Below are positions 14,458 through 22,246 of a DNA stretch of 56,632 nt, one piece after another. Made by a program: the position numbers and the translations under genes. Origin of the DNA: a virus; the IMG/VR virus record IMGVR_UViG_3300005613_003813, positions 1 through 56,632 of that record, one strand, 5' to 3'. The first letter of the stretch is position 1. Every line of letters starts with the position of its first letter. The notes under the pieces are model-generated. The model searched no databases. It had not been told where the DNA came from and saw only the letters and a list, made by a program, of their open reading frames with translations.

Positions 14458-14682
14458 CTACTCATTCTCCTCATCAAACCGCTCCGCCCCCTCACGGATA
14501 ACTTCGGCAAGAAACAATTTACCAAACTTCATTCCCTCCTTATTCGCCATAAAACTCTTCGCCAACTTTTCCGGAGTCAGTCCGGCGGCGCGGGCCGTCG
14601 CCATCAACAAAGCGAGGAGCATATCCGGATGCAACGCTAACTCCGGAGTGCCTATACCCATCGAAGAAATACCTGCTTTCAT
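14458..14682 (-). CDS. Small helical protein
   Basis: The 74-residue product starts behind AGGAGGTGATAGAGA. It is alpha-helical (LHPDMLLALLMATARAAGLTPEKLAKSF) with an acidic end. It shares its strong SD type with the two preceding genes. Function unknown. Confidence 0.6.
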   Translation of the reverse strand: MKAGISSMGIGTPELALHPDMLLALLMATARAAGLTPEKLAKSFMANKEGMKFGKLFLAEVIREGAERFDEENE

Positions 14683-14699
14683 TCTCTATCACCTCCTCT

Positions 14700-15755
14700 T
14701 TATGTCAACCTTTCCAAAAACGCCTCAATCTCCTTCTGCTCTTTATCAAAGTTTACCACACTCCTGAACCTATCATAGGCATTCCGGCACACCTCTCTAT
14801 GAAGCTCCGGCTCAGCAAACCTTCTAATTCGCTTGATATTTTCCTTCAAACTTCGCCCGTCCATATCAATACAGGTCTTCCCATCTTCCATTAACTGACC
14901 GGCTAATTTGTCCCGATATTGACTAGACCGGATTATTGGCGGGCGACCAACGGCAAACCAGTTATGGATAATGTGACCAAACCCATCGCCCCCCGCCTTC
15001 AAATGAAAACCGAAGGCACTTTTCTGCATCTTCTTAGCCACATTCTCCCACCCATTAACCGGACCATCGTCGCACGCCGTCCCGAAACTCTTGAACTCAA
15101 ACTCCGGCAGGGCTTTCTTCAACTTTTTGTATATCTCATAATCCTCGGGGCGCTTCGAAAGCAGGTGAACAAAGCTATAAACCCCCTTACCATCCACAGA
15201 GGGCACATATTTAAAAGTGTCAAGGTCGAACTCTTGGTGGTAGAACACCACATTGACCCCTTTTGGCACCTCAACGGGCAAAGTGCTAGACATAATGTTT
15301 TTGGCTAATTTAAAATCAATTGGACCAAAGTCGTTCCCAATCTGGTAGATCAGTTTAGCAGTTGGTTGATACTCCTTGATAAGCCTGGTGTACGGCTCGA
15401 GGTGCTGGGGAATTGAGGCGATGATAATGTCAAACTTTGTACTCTTAAACTGCTCTAGGGTTACGGCTTTCTGATCTTTCCCAGGAGCTTTGATCGACCA
15501 GTAACCATCCTTGACGGCCTTTACCTCATTCAGTGGGGGGCTACCATCCTCCGGCATATACGTCTCACCCCGTATCCCTAGAAACTGGGTGACCGTCCCC
15601 GGATAATTTCCATAGGGCTCCGCGACCTTCCAATAGCCCCGGTCGAACCACTCTTCTCCAATCGGGCGGTACAGCTCCCACCCCAACCGCTTCTCAAACA
15701 GAAGCTGGAGCGAGTAGTACAGGGCGTTGTGGTGCAGATCGCTAAAGATCTTCAC
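14700..15755 (-). CDS. GT-B-type glycosyltransferase-like protein
   Basis: The product is 351 residues with a GTG start at 15755 whose GTGA overlaps the stop of the epimerase. The N-terminus KIFSDLHHNALYYSLQLL is typical of a phage and bacterial GT-B group. The C-terminal half holds FGFHLKAGGDGFGHIIHNWFAVGRPPII, the likely donor-binding region with its acidic residue and Gly-rich loop. It is the last enzyme of the 14.7-23.4 kb glycan operon. Donor unknown. Confidence 0.7.
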   Translation of the reverse strand: MKIFSDLHHNALYYSLQLLFEKRLGWELYRPIGEEWFDRGYWKVAEPYGNYPGTVTQFLGIRGETYMPEDGSPPLNEVKAVKDGYWSIKAPGKDQKAVTLEQFKSTKFDIIIASIPQHLEPYTRLIKEYQPTAKLIYQIGNDFGPIDFKLAKNIMSSTLPVEVPKGVNVVFYHQEFDLDTFKYVPSVDGKGVYSFVHLLSKRPEDYEIYKKLKKALPEFEFKSFGTACDDGPVNGWENVAKKMQKSAFGFHLKAGGDGFGHIIHNWFAVGRPPIIRSSQYRDKLAGQLMEDGKTCIDMDGRSLKENIKRIRRFAEPELHREVCRNAYDRFRSVVNFDKEQKEIEAFLERLT

Positions 15756-16528
15756 AGCACCGACTTCCCCACATACCCAATCAGCCGTTGGGCCTTCTTA
15801 ACCGAAAACAACGGTTCCGTTGAAGACTCCAGGCGCACTTCCGCATCCGGATGCACCTTTTTTAACCAAGCAATCGTATCCGGACAATACTTATTCGTTG
15901 TTGGGTCGCCAATGTTAAACACATCTGAGGGACCCTCGTACTCCGCCAACTTCTGCATAAACTCAATGAAGTTCTCCCTCGATACATGGGCAAAGAAGTG
16001 GGTCGGATCCAGCGGGGCCCCCGTCTCGAGCGCAATCGGGCCCTCCAGTCGGAAACAATATGCCTTAATGTCCTTCTGCCCCAGCAGATAGTCCTCGCAG
16101 GCCAACTTCGTCTTGCCGTAGACGGTAAGAAACTTATCAGGCGAACGGGGATAGTCCTCATCTATTGGGTAATACCCAAGATTAAAGGGCCTCCCCCCAA
16201 GTTCGATTCCGTAGGCCGCCCCCGAAGAAGAGAAAAGTATCTTCTTCACTCCAGCCAACCGCATACAACCAACAACGTGTACCAGCCCCCCAAGATTTAA
16301 CCTCATAAAATCTACATCAGATACGCCCTCAATTGGTCGCGGGTAAGCGGCAAGGTGGACAACCACATCCTTGCCCCGCATCCTTTCGACCAGCCGCGCG
16401 GTATCCCAAATGTCATCCTCGGTTGGCGCAAAAAAGTCATCAACCACATCGTAGGCATCAGACTCAAATGCTGGTCGGATTATTTTTCCCATCGCCCCAG
16501 CTCCGCCGGTAATTAGTGCTTTAACCAT
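15752..16528 (-). CDS. NAD-dependent sugar epimerase/dehydratase (extended SDR)
   Basis: The product is 258 residues. The nucleotide-binding Rossmann motif is LITGGAGAMGK. DVVVHLAAYP and ILFSSSGAAYG give the active-site Ser/Thr region, and YGKTKLACE has the catalytic Tyr-x3-Lys. This is the UDP-glucose 4-epimerase type and is a little shorter than typical (about 310-340). It may act on a UDP-pentose or hexose. It overlaps both neighbours, so it is co-translated with the UDP-arabinopyranose mutase-like gene. Confidence 0.85.
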   Translation of the reverse strand: MVKALITGGAGAMGKIIRPAFESDAYDVVDDFFAPTEDDIWDTARLVERMRGKDVVVHLAAYPRPIEGVSDVDFMRLNLGGLVHVVGCMRLAGVKKILFSSSGAAYGIELGGRPFNLGYYPIDEDYPRSPDKFLTVYGKTKLACEDYLLGQKDIKAYCFRLEGPIALETGAPLDPTHFFAHVSRENFIEFMQKLAEYEGPSDVFNIGDPTTNKYCPDTIAWLKKVHPDAEVRLESSTEPLFSVKKAQRLIGYVGKSVL

Positions 16529-18423
16529 TTCTTAATTAACACCTCCCATCGCTCCCTCTGTTTCTTGTACAACTCAAAGTAGGGATCATCCTCTTCCCCT
16601 TTCCAAAAGCCCTCGTTGAGACCGATCCCCCTGGCCTCCTTGACCAAGTTTTTATAGACATTGCTAGCACGCTCGTGCTTAACCGAAGCATAGCCGGTAA
16701 CGACCGCCCATCCTTTTTGGTCGATAATTCGTTTACTGACTATCCCCAACCAAATATCGGCGAACCTGTCCAGCCCTACTTTCTTTCCCATTGGCGCCCA
16801 ATACATATAAGGTAGCATCTTCCGCTTGAACGCCACGTTCATTCCGCAGTTGTGCACAACGAATCCCTCTGCCAAATAGGTACTATCAGTATCCACAGTT
16901 AAATCGTAAACATCTCCGGTATACTCGATCTTCTCAACACTACCCACCCCCACCTCCACGAAATCGGGGACACTTTTGTAAATGTGACTAGTTTTCTTCT
17001 TTTGTTGCTCCCACTCCATTTTACTATCCAAAATCTCCTTAGCAAAACTGGCGGCGTTCTCTCCATACAAAGTAACCTTGTACTGGGGATATTTTCTATT
17101 CCGCGCAGAATACTCTGTCAACCCACAATAAAAACCCAAACCAGTTACTAACAGTCGCACCTGTTCTGCCAACCCCTTACTAATCGTATGATAGCTTACA
17201 ATAGGGCGGCCCCTATTACTGCCAATATACCCATCCCCATCAAAAAGCCCCTGTAAAAGTTTTTGGATATTTCTACTACGCAAAACCTCCTCGGGAATAG
17301 TTTTCCCCCAAGCGTACTCTCCAACAAGTTCGTAAAAATACTTTGCTATCTCAACTCCGTATATTTCGTACCTAACACTATTTCCTACTACATACTTCGC
17401 AGGAACCTTGTTGTACTTTCCTCTGAAATAATCCTCTACTCTCCTACCAAATGTATCTTGCTCATTTGCCGCCAAACTGAAAGTAACACCATTTACCTTA
17501 TGAGAATTGGCCATATTTTTGTTTTTAGAGAAGCTCCCCTCCGCTATAAATAAACCAAGAATGTACATATCCTCATTTGATAAAGGCGACTGCCCACTAA
17601 ATGCAAGTTTGGGCAAGCGCAGACGGTCATCAGGAGATAAATCCCCACAACGCTTCCAACCAGCCGCAGTCAAAAACTCGTGGTCGGGGGTAGAGAACAA
17701 ATCAACCCCGCTACGCAAACTAACTCTCAAATGCTTGCCCTCAGAACTTCTTTTTATTTTCCTAAGCACCCTCCTCGTTTCCCCATTACCCGAGGTAACT
17801 AAATCTCCAACCACAATATCCTCTATCTTCCTCATCTCCCCGTTACCCATAACGACCTCGGTACCTGGAAGAAAACACATCGGGTAGTAGGTCCCCCTAG
17901 GAACGGGACCTCTGTAGAACTCAACATCAGGGTTGCCCTTAACAAGTTGGGTCGGAGCGTCGTAATCAGGAACCCCATACCAAACCCCGTGGGAAAGCAC
18001 CACCTCCGCCTCTTCCCGTATCTCATAGGGAAATCCCCGCATATACTCGTCGGCCGTTGACAACCACCTAATCGGCACATGCTGACGGAGTGCCTTAATG
18101 TGCTGGTCAATCGTATCGAACTTCGGAATGAGATCGTCGTCAAGAGTGATAATATACTCCACATCTGGTAGGTTTTTGGCAACATAAGCAAATCCCAAAT
18201 TCCTCACCCCGTCGTTGAAGTTGTAGATAAGATCGCTATCCATCCCCATTATATCCTCAACCGAGTTGTCAACACCGTTGTAAGTCAGCACAGGTTCTTC
18301 GCCATCCTCAACTACCACGAACGCCACCTCGTGAAGATTAAACAACCTCTGCCATGCCGGAATAAACTTTTCCTCTAGAAGATCGGGTCTAATCGTCGGA
18401 ACCACTACTGCGATGTTCGTCAC
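16513..18423 (-). CDS. GT75/RGP-like UDP-arabinopyranose mutase with in-frame intein
   Basis: The 636-residue precursor starts with GTG 18423 (GGAGGAGAAGAA upstream, stop of previous gene overlapping). Extein residues 1-182 and 526-636 match reversibly glycosylated polypeptides: VVVPTIRPDLL, a DDD metal motif (95-97), FPYEIREEAEVVLSHGVWYG, PDYDAPTQLVKG, PRGTYYPM/CGMNVAF and SNVYKNLVKEARGI. The plant family interconverts UDP-arabinopyranose and UDP-arabinofuranose. The intein lies exactly at the conserved PM/CGMN. The spliced protein would be 293 residues, slightly short for the family. Confidence 0.85.
   Translation of the reverse strand: MTNIAVVVPTIRPDLLEEKFIPAWQRLFNLHEVAFVVVEDGEEPVLTYNGVDNSVEDIMGMDSDLIYNFNDGVRNLGFAYVAKNLPDVEYIITLDDDLIPKFDTIDQHIKALRQHVPIRWLSTADEYMRGFPYEIREEAEVVLSHGVWYGVPDYDAPTQLVKGNPDVEFYRGPVPRGTYYPMCFLPGTEVVMGNGEMRKIEDIVVGDLVTSGNGETRRVLRKIKRSSEGKHLRVSLRSGVDLFSTPDHEFLTAAGWKRCGDLSPDDRLRLPKLAFSGQSPLSNEDMYILGLFIAEGSFSKNKNMANSHKVNGVTFSLAANEQDTFGRRVEDYFRGKYNKVPAKYVVGNSVRYEIYGVEIAKYFYELVGEYAWGKTIPEEVLRSRNIQKLLQGLFDGDGYIGSNRGRPIVSYHTISKGLAEQVRLLVTGLGFYCGLTEYSARNRKYPQYKVTLYGENAASFAKEILDSKMEWEQQKKKTSHIYKSVPDFVEVGVGSVEKIEYTGDVYDLTVDTDSTYLAEGFVVHNCGMNVAFKRKMLPYMYWAPMGKKVGLDRFADIWLGIVSKRIIDQKGWAVVTGYASVKHERASNVYKNLVKEARGIGLNEGFWKGEEDDPYFELYKKQRERWEVLIKKWLKH
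16849..17877 (-). mobile_element. Class 1 intein with LAGLIDADG endonuclease in the RGP-like gene
   Basis: The intein is 343 residues, from Cys1 (CFLPGTEVVMGNG) to GFVVHN, followed by Cys+1. Block B is STPDHEF, and block F/G is YDLTVDTDSTYLAEGFVVHN. Two dodecapeptides, YILGLFIAEGS and LLQGLFDGDG, mark an intact homing endonuclease. All standard splicing residues are present, so canonical splicing is expected. Confidence 0.92.
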
Positions 18424-19175
18424 TTCTTCTCCTCCAATGGAGTAATTTTGTCCTCCTCCCGTTCCCACCACTTCATATCTATTGCCGGATCGCCGAAGGG
18501 CATAAGAAACTTCTCTTGTGTGTGTACCCCACCCCACTTCCTCCGGTAGTAGTCGTCGATGTGGGCCACATTATTTTGATAGTGCCGCATCAGCCGGGGG
18601 TCCTTAGTTACCCCGCCCGCCGTCGGGTGTGAGTGCCGGTTAAGTTCAATCCGTCTCCGCTCTAGTCCCAACAGTCCCATCCGGTAGCCGTGGTCGCAGT
18701 CTTCGTAAGAGTAAGGAACAATGTTTTCATCAAAAAGCCCCATCCTTTCTACACACCGGCGCATTACCGCAAAACAGTGCATATCCGTCTGGTGCTCAAT
18801 ACTCGGTGCCCAGTAGTAGTACCCCGGCTCCTCAGCCTCTGTGTTCTCGACCGCTTTAACCATTTCCTCAACCGACTCGTTGAAGATACAAGAGGGACTA
18901 AGGATTACCACATAATCAAGACCCTCTCGCATAGGTGAATCCCACTTATGATCGCGTCCCGCAAGCGCTATGTTAAAGTAGGCGGCGGCTCCTGGATTGG
19001 TCGGGTCGTGAATATACTCCGCGCCCTCCTTTTCTAATTCCTTAGCAAAAGCATCAACTTCAGGATTATCGAACCCGTTAAAAACAATCAGTTTGGATTT
19101 ATCGGGGATCTGGGCGGCCAACTGCTTGAATTCCTCAACCTGCGCCAAGACCCCTATTGCTATTTTGTAGTTCAT
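18420..19175 (-). CDS. GT2-like glycosyltransferase
   Basis: The product is 251 residues and starts behind GAGGAGGTGGCAAA. The fold cues are IAIGVLAQVEEFKQL at the start, NPGAAAYFNIALAGRDHKWD and YVVILSPSCIFNESV in the donor region. The later MGLFDENIVPYSYEDCDHGYRM resembles the acceptor/ED motif of rhamnosyltransferase-like GT2 enzymes. It is coupled to the RGP-like gene. Donor unknown. Confidence 0.75.
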   Translation of the reverse strand: MNYKIAIGVLAQVEEFKQLAAQIPDKSKLIVFNGFDNPEVDAFAKELEKEGAEYIHDPTNPGAAAYFNIALAGRDHKWDSPMREGLDYVVILSPSCIFNESVEEMVKAVENTEAEEPGYYYWAPSIEHQTDMHCFAVMRRCVERMGLFDENIVPYSYEDCDHGYRMGLLGLERRRIELNRHSHPTAGGVTKDPRLMRHYQNNVAHIDDYYRRKWGGVHTQEKFLMPFGDPAIDMKWWEREEDKITPLEEKK

Positions 19176-19822
19176 TTTGCCACCTCCTCAGTTTTAATCT
19201 TATGTACCCAAATAGTCGTGGCAACCCCAGGCACGCTTAGTGTTGTAAAGTCATTTCCACAAAGCCGATCCACCGCGCAAGTCACATCCGAACGGGCCAA
19301 CTCTCCCTCTGGCCCCTCTCGATTACCGTGATCGTGACCAGAGATGGTTCCCCCCGGCTTAATCTTTTTTGCGTAGTAGTAAATGTCATCGTCAATCACC
19401 GGATAGTTGTGGTTGCCGTCAATAAAACAAAAATCAAACGCCCCATCCGGCAGATACTTACGGATTTCCTGCGAGTTCCCCCTCAAAACAGCTACCGGTA
19501 AACCCCGCACATTTTCCCAGCAAATCTTAAAAAAGTCGGAATCGGAGACTGCCTCAGAGTAATTGTTTGTGTTGTTCGGTTTGTTCTTATACGAGTCTGG
19601 ATCCTCTACCCCCGCAAAGGTATCAATCGTGTAGAGAACCGCCCCCTTTTCTTTACAAACCGTGCCCAAAACATAAGTTGAGCGCCCTTTCCAAGCGCCG
19701 ATCTCAATTGCCCGCCCACCAGAAGGGATACTCTCCCAAGCCAAATCCCAAAGGCAATCCAAGTCGGCCCTAGTCATAAACCCCTGAATCTTTAATGCCT
19801 GTTCAATCGTCTTTTCCTTCAT
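19172..19822 (-). CDS. Class I SAM-dependent methyltransferase
   Basis: The 216-residue product has motif I AIEIGAWKGRST, motif II YTIDTFAG and a D-rich acidic motif FCFIDGNHNYPVIDDD followed by KPGGTISGHDHG. This is the Methyltransf_24 type, often O-methyltransferases acting on sugars. The HDHG may bind metal. It overlaps both neighbours in the operon. Confidence 0.82.
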   Translation of the reverse strand: MKEKTIEQALKIQGFMTRADLDCLWDLAWESIPSGGRAIEIGAWKGRSTYVLGTVCKEKGAVLYTIDTFAGVEDPDSYKNKPNNTNNYSEAVSDSDFFKICWENVRGLPVAVLRGNSQEIRKYLPDGAFDFCFIDGNHNYPVIDDDIYYYAKKIKPGGTISGHDHGNREGPEGELARSDVTCAVDRLCGNDFTTLSVPGVATTIWVHKIKTEEVAK

Positions 19823-20441
19823 AGAACTTAAAATCCTCCTTCCGCGGTCGGTAAAAGCAAGTCAAACCCCGCGGCGTCGCAAAATGGAACGGCCGCAACC
19901 TGTCCTCTTTGACTAACTTGATGATTTCCTTTGGCAGTTTTCCGAACGGCCAACCAAACCCCAACTCCTTGTTCTCTACCTGGCACATCCCCCCACCTAA
20001 ATCGTGAATCATTACTATTCCCCCGTCTTTTAGATTCTTTTCAAACTTTAGAAGCTCCTCAAATCTAATCTGCGGTTCGGTATCTAAAAGGATAATGTCA
20101 TACAGGTGCTGCGCGGCAAACTCCAATGAGTTCTCAATGTAGAACGTAATAAACTTCTCCAACCCCAACTCTGCCCACCTTTCCCTAGCTGTGTTCAAGT
20201 GCTGACCTTCCCACTCAATTGTATCCAAATGCCCAAAATCGTTTTCTTTCAAAGCCGCCGCCATATAGGAAGATGCTATCCCTTGGTGTGTGCCTGTTTC
20301 ACATATCCTTTCTGGTTTCATCATTCTAACCAACCCGTAAAGGAACTCACCCACCTCCAATTCCACACCCCCCGTGTTATTGCACACATATCTAGCGTCC
20401 GTTGGTTCCTGAATCTTACTCAACTTATCTGTAACCCACAT
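19803..20441 (-). CDS. Class I SAM-dependent methyltransferase
   Basis: The 212-residue product has motif I ICETGTHQGIASS, followed by HLDTIEWEGQHLNTA and IILLDTEPQIRFEELL, then GGIVMIHDLGGG. It is related to, but distinct from, the neighbouring methyltransferases. It is likely to decorate a glycan made by this operon. It overlaps the start of the next gene by 20 bases. Confidence 0.8.
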   Translation of the reverse strand: MWVTDKLSKIQEPTDARYVCNNTGGVELEVGEFLYGLVRMMKPERICETGTHQGIASSYMAAALKENDFGHLDTIEWEGQHLNTARERWAELGLEKFITFYIENSLEFAAQHLYDIILLDTEPQIRFEELLKFEKNLKDGGIVMIHDLGGGMCQVENKELGFGWPFGKLPKEIIKLVKEDRLRPFHFATPRGLTCFYRPRKEDFKFYEGKDD

Positions 20442-20444
20442 TAT

Positions 20445-21038
20445 TTATTTCCTCACCCACAACGACTGCTGCCCGTCGTATAAAAGATGCCAACCCTTCT
20501 TGAAAAGAAACTCCTTTGCCAGCCTGGTCTTTCCCCCACCGGGAAGATCGTTATCATCCAAAAGAACCACCGCCTTGGGGGCTAGATTTGGATACGCCAG
20601 CTTCAACTCCCTCAACTGGTGTTCCTGACAAGGCCCGACCGGCCCCTCCTCTGGTGTCAACGGGTAGTCCATCGTGTCCAGGTAAAGAAGATCAATCCTC
20701 TCGTCGAGCCCCTTTAGAAACTCCAGCGAGTCCATTTCAATGTGAGTAATACTACCCGCCCACGACTCCGTAATTATTTTACAGGCCTCAATGTGCGGCG
20801 GGTAGTTGTCAACAGTATAAATCTTACCCCCGTATTTGCCAACTACCTCAGCAAAGAGAAGGGTTCCCATCCCCGCTCCCCAATCATCCGGAGCCTTGGT
20901 CGTCCCCAGCTCAACGATCGTGTGCCCATGTCGCTGAAGAAACAGATTCAAGGCCAGCTTAAAGGTTACATACCGCCCGCCGGACTTCTCCTTATACTTT
21001 TCCTCAAACCAACCCCCGACCTGTAAGAAATCTTTCAT
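20445..21038 (-). CDS. Class I SAM-dependent methyltransferase
   Basis: The 197-residue product has TIVELGTTKAPDDWGAGMG as motif I, then KIYTVDNYPPHIEACK, LDLLYLDTMDYPLTPEEG-like catalytic region and KAVVLLDDNDLPGGGK. The last stretch resembles metal-dependent O-methyltransferases. It is third of three consecutive methyltransferases. Confidence 0.8.
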   Translation of the reverse strand: MKDFLQVGGWFEEKYKEKSGGRYVTFKLALNLFLQRHGHTIVELGTTKAPDDWGAGMGTLLFAEVVGKYGGKIYTVDNYPPHIEACKIITESWAGSITHIEMDSLEFLKGLDERIDLLYLDTMDYPLTPEEGPVGPCQEHQLRELKLAYPNLAPKAVVLLDDNDLPGGGKTRLAKEFLFKKGWHLLYDGQQSLWVRK

Positions 21039-21042
21039 AACT

Positions 21043-22032
21043 TTACAAACCTTCTAAGAATTCAGCCCACTGTTTTTTAATCCCCGCCTTCCCAAAAACC
21101 TCAATCGCTTTTTCCCGACCGGCGTCGCCGATCTTCCTGGCCAGCGCGCCGTCCTCTAAGAGCACCCCGACATACTTCTGTAACTCCTCAATCGTCTCCC
21201 CAACAAACCCCGTCACCCCGTTCTCAATCAACTCCGGCACCTCATAGGTATCTTGGTCAGGAAACTCCCGATAGAAACTCTTACCCAACGCTACTATAGG
21301 TATCCCTGTCATCCACGCCTCCATAAAATTCAAAACGTACGAGGCGGGTTGCGTGCCCGTAAAAAAGTATACCCGACTAGCCCTCAGCTCCTTTTTCAAG
21401 TCCTCAAAGCTCAGCTGTCCCCCAATAAGCCCACTTGCCTCGTTCCCTGGACCAAACAGCCGCCGCTCAAAAGGTCTGGTTGCTTCCTCAAAAGCCCCGA
21501 AGTTCAGGGATGTTCCCCGCTGTTTCATTGACTGCGCTATCGTTATCACCCGCTTCTCTATCCCGTTCCAGTCTTTGAACTCATTGGGGTCTTTATAAAA
21601 TCTAATTATTGCGTCGCCACCTACATACCCCGGAATAGTCTCCTCTTTAGGAGAGTAGCGAACAATCTTCAAACCGTCGTCACGGAAATTCTGCAAAGCC
21701 ACCTCCGTCGTCTCGTTTGACTGCCCTATGCTCCGCCAAACAACCGGTTTCTTTTTCAACCTTTCCCAATTGTTACCGGTCAGCCCGCCCGAAGTTGCCG
21801 GGGTTGCCCCTAGCCAGGGTTGGGGGTGGTCAATTACTTGAACCCTAGAATTGTGCATCATTACAACTATGTCTGCCCAATCCACCAACTGCGGGTGGAT
21901 ATTTTCTTTGGAACACTGGAGATAGATGGCGTGTAAATCGGGATGAACCCTTGCCCCCTTAATTGCCGGCCTGGTTATCCCCGCGTGGGCCGGGTTGCTG
22001 TACGCGCCCATAGAGTAAACGTCGTACCCCAT
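21043..22032 (-). CDS. GT4-family glycosyltransferase, N-terminus separated by an amber codon
   Basis: The product is 329 residues from ATG 22032, with a poor SD. GT-B features include a C-terminal domain with YFFTGTQPASYVLNFMEAWMTGIPIVALG and ENGVTGFVGETIEEL, the usual nucleotide-sugar site. Upstream in the same frame, GTG 22107 lies behind a near-perfect GAAGGAGGTGGTGAGCAC and encodes RKILYLSCH-stop-HEILEHDEVSLFAE, the expected first strand and helix. A single TAG at 22075-22077 interrupts it. The gene is therefore truncated, read through or affected by an error. Confidence 0.75.
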   Translation of the reverse strand: MGYDVYSMGAYSNPAHAGITRPAIKGARVHPDLHAIYLQCSKENIHPQLVDWADIVVMMHNSRVQVIDHPQPWLGATPATSGGLTGNNWERLKKKPVVWRSIGQSNETTEVALQNFRDDGLKIVRYSPKEETIPGYVGGDAIIRFYKDPNEFKDWNGIEKRVITIAQSMKQRGTSLNFGAFEEATRPFERRLFGPGNEASGLIGGQLSFEDLKKELRASRVYFFTGTQPASYVLNFMEAWMTGIPIVALGKSFYREFPDQDTYEVPELIENGVTGFVGETIEELQKYVGVLLEDGALARKIGDAGREKAIEVFGKAGIKKQWAEFLEGL

Positions 22033-22103
22033 CTCTGCAAAGAGAGAGACCTCGTCGTGCTCCAGAATTTCGTGCTAATGGCACGAGAGGTAAAGTATTT
22101 TCC

Positions 22104-22246
22104 TCACGTGCTCACCACCTCCTTCGTAGTCTTACGACTAGCCTCCTCAGAGGACTTTACAAACCTAGTAAGAAACTTGTTCCAACCTTTCCATCCATAA
22201 CTATCTGTTCCTCGATGACATACTTTACAATAGGAAATGTTTTCAT
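22104..22246 (-). pseudogene. Possible frameshifted small zinc-ribbon gene
   Basis: Between the two GT4 genes one frame reads NISYCKVCHRGTDSYGWKGW and continues to KTTKEVVST at 22104. It lacks a start codon, but one extra A in the AAAA run after ATG 22244-22246 would give MKNISYCKVCHRG in frame. It has one CxxC pair. The evidence is composition only. Confidence 0.3.

Noticed and set aside
21043-22107. Genome-wide amber recoding suggested by the in-frame TAG
   Set aside because: Long late genes contain no in-frame TAG, and several genes end in TAG. Only one locus is affected.
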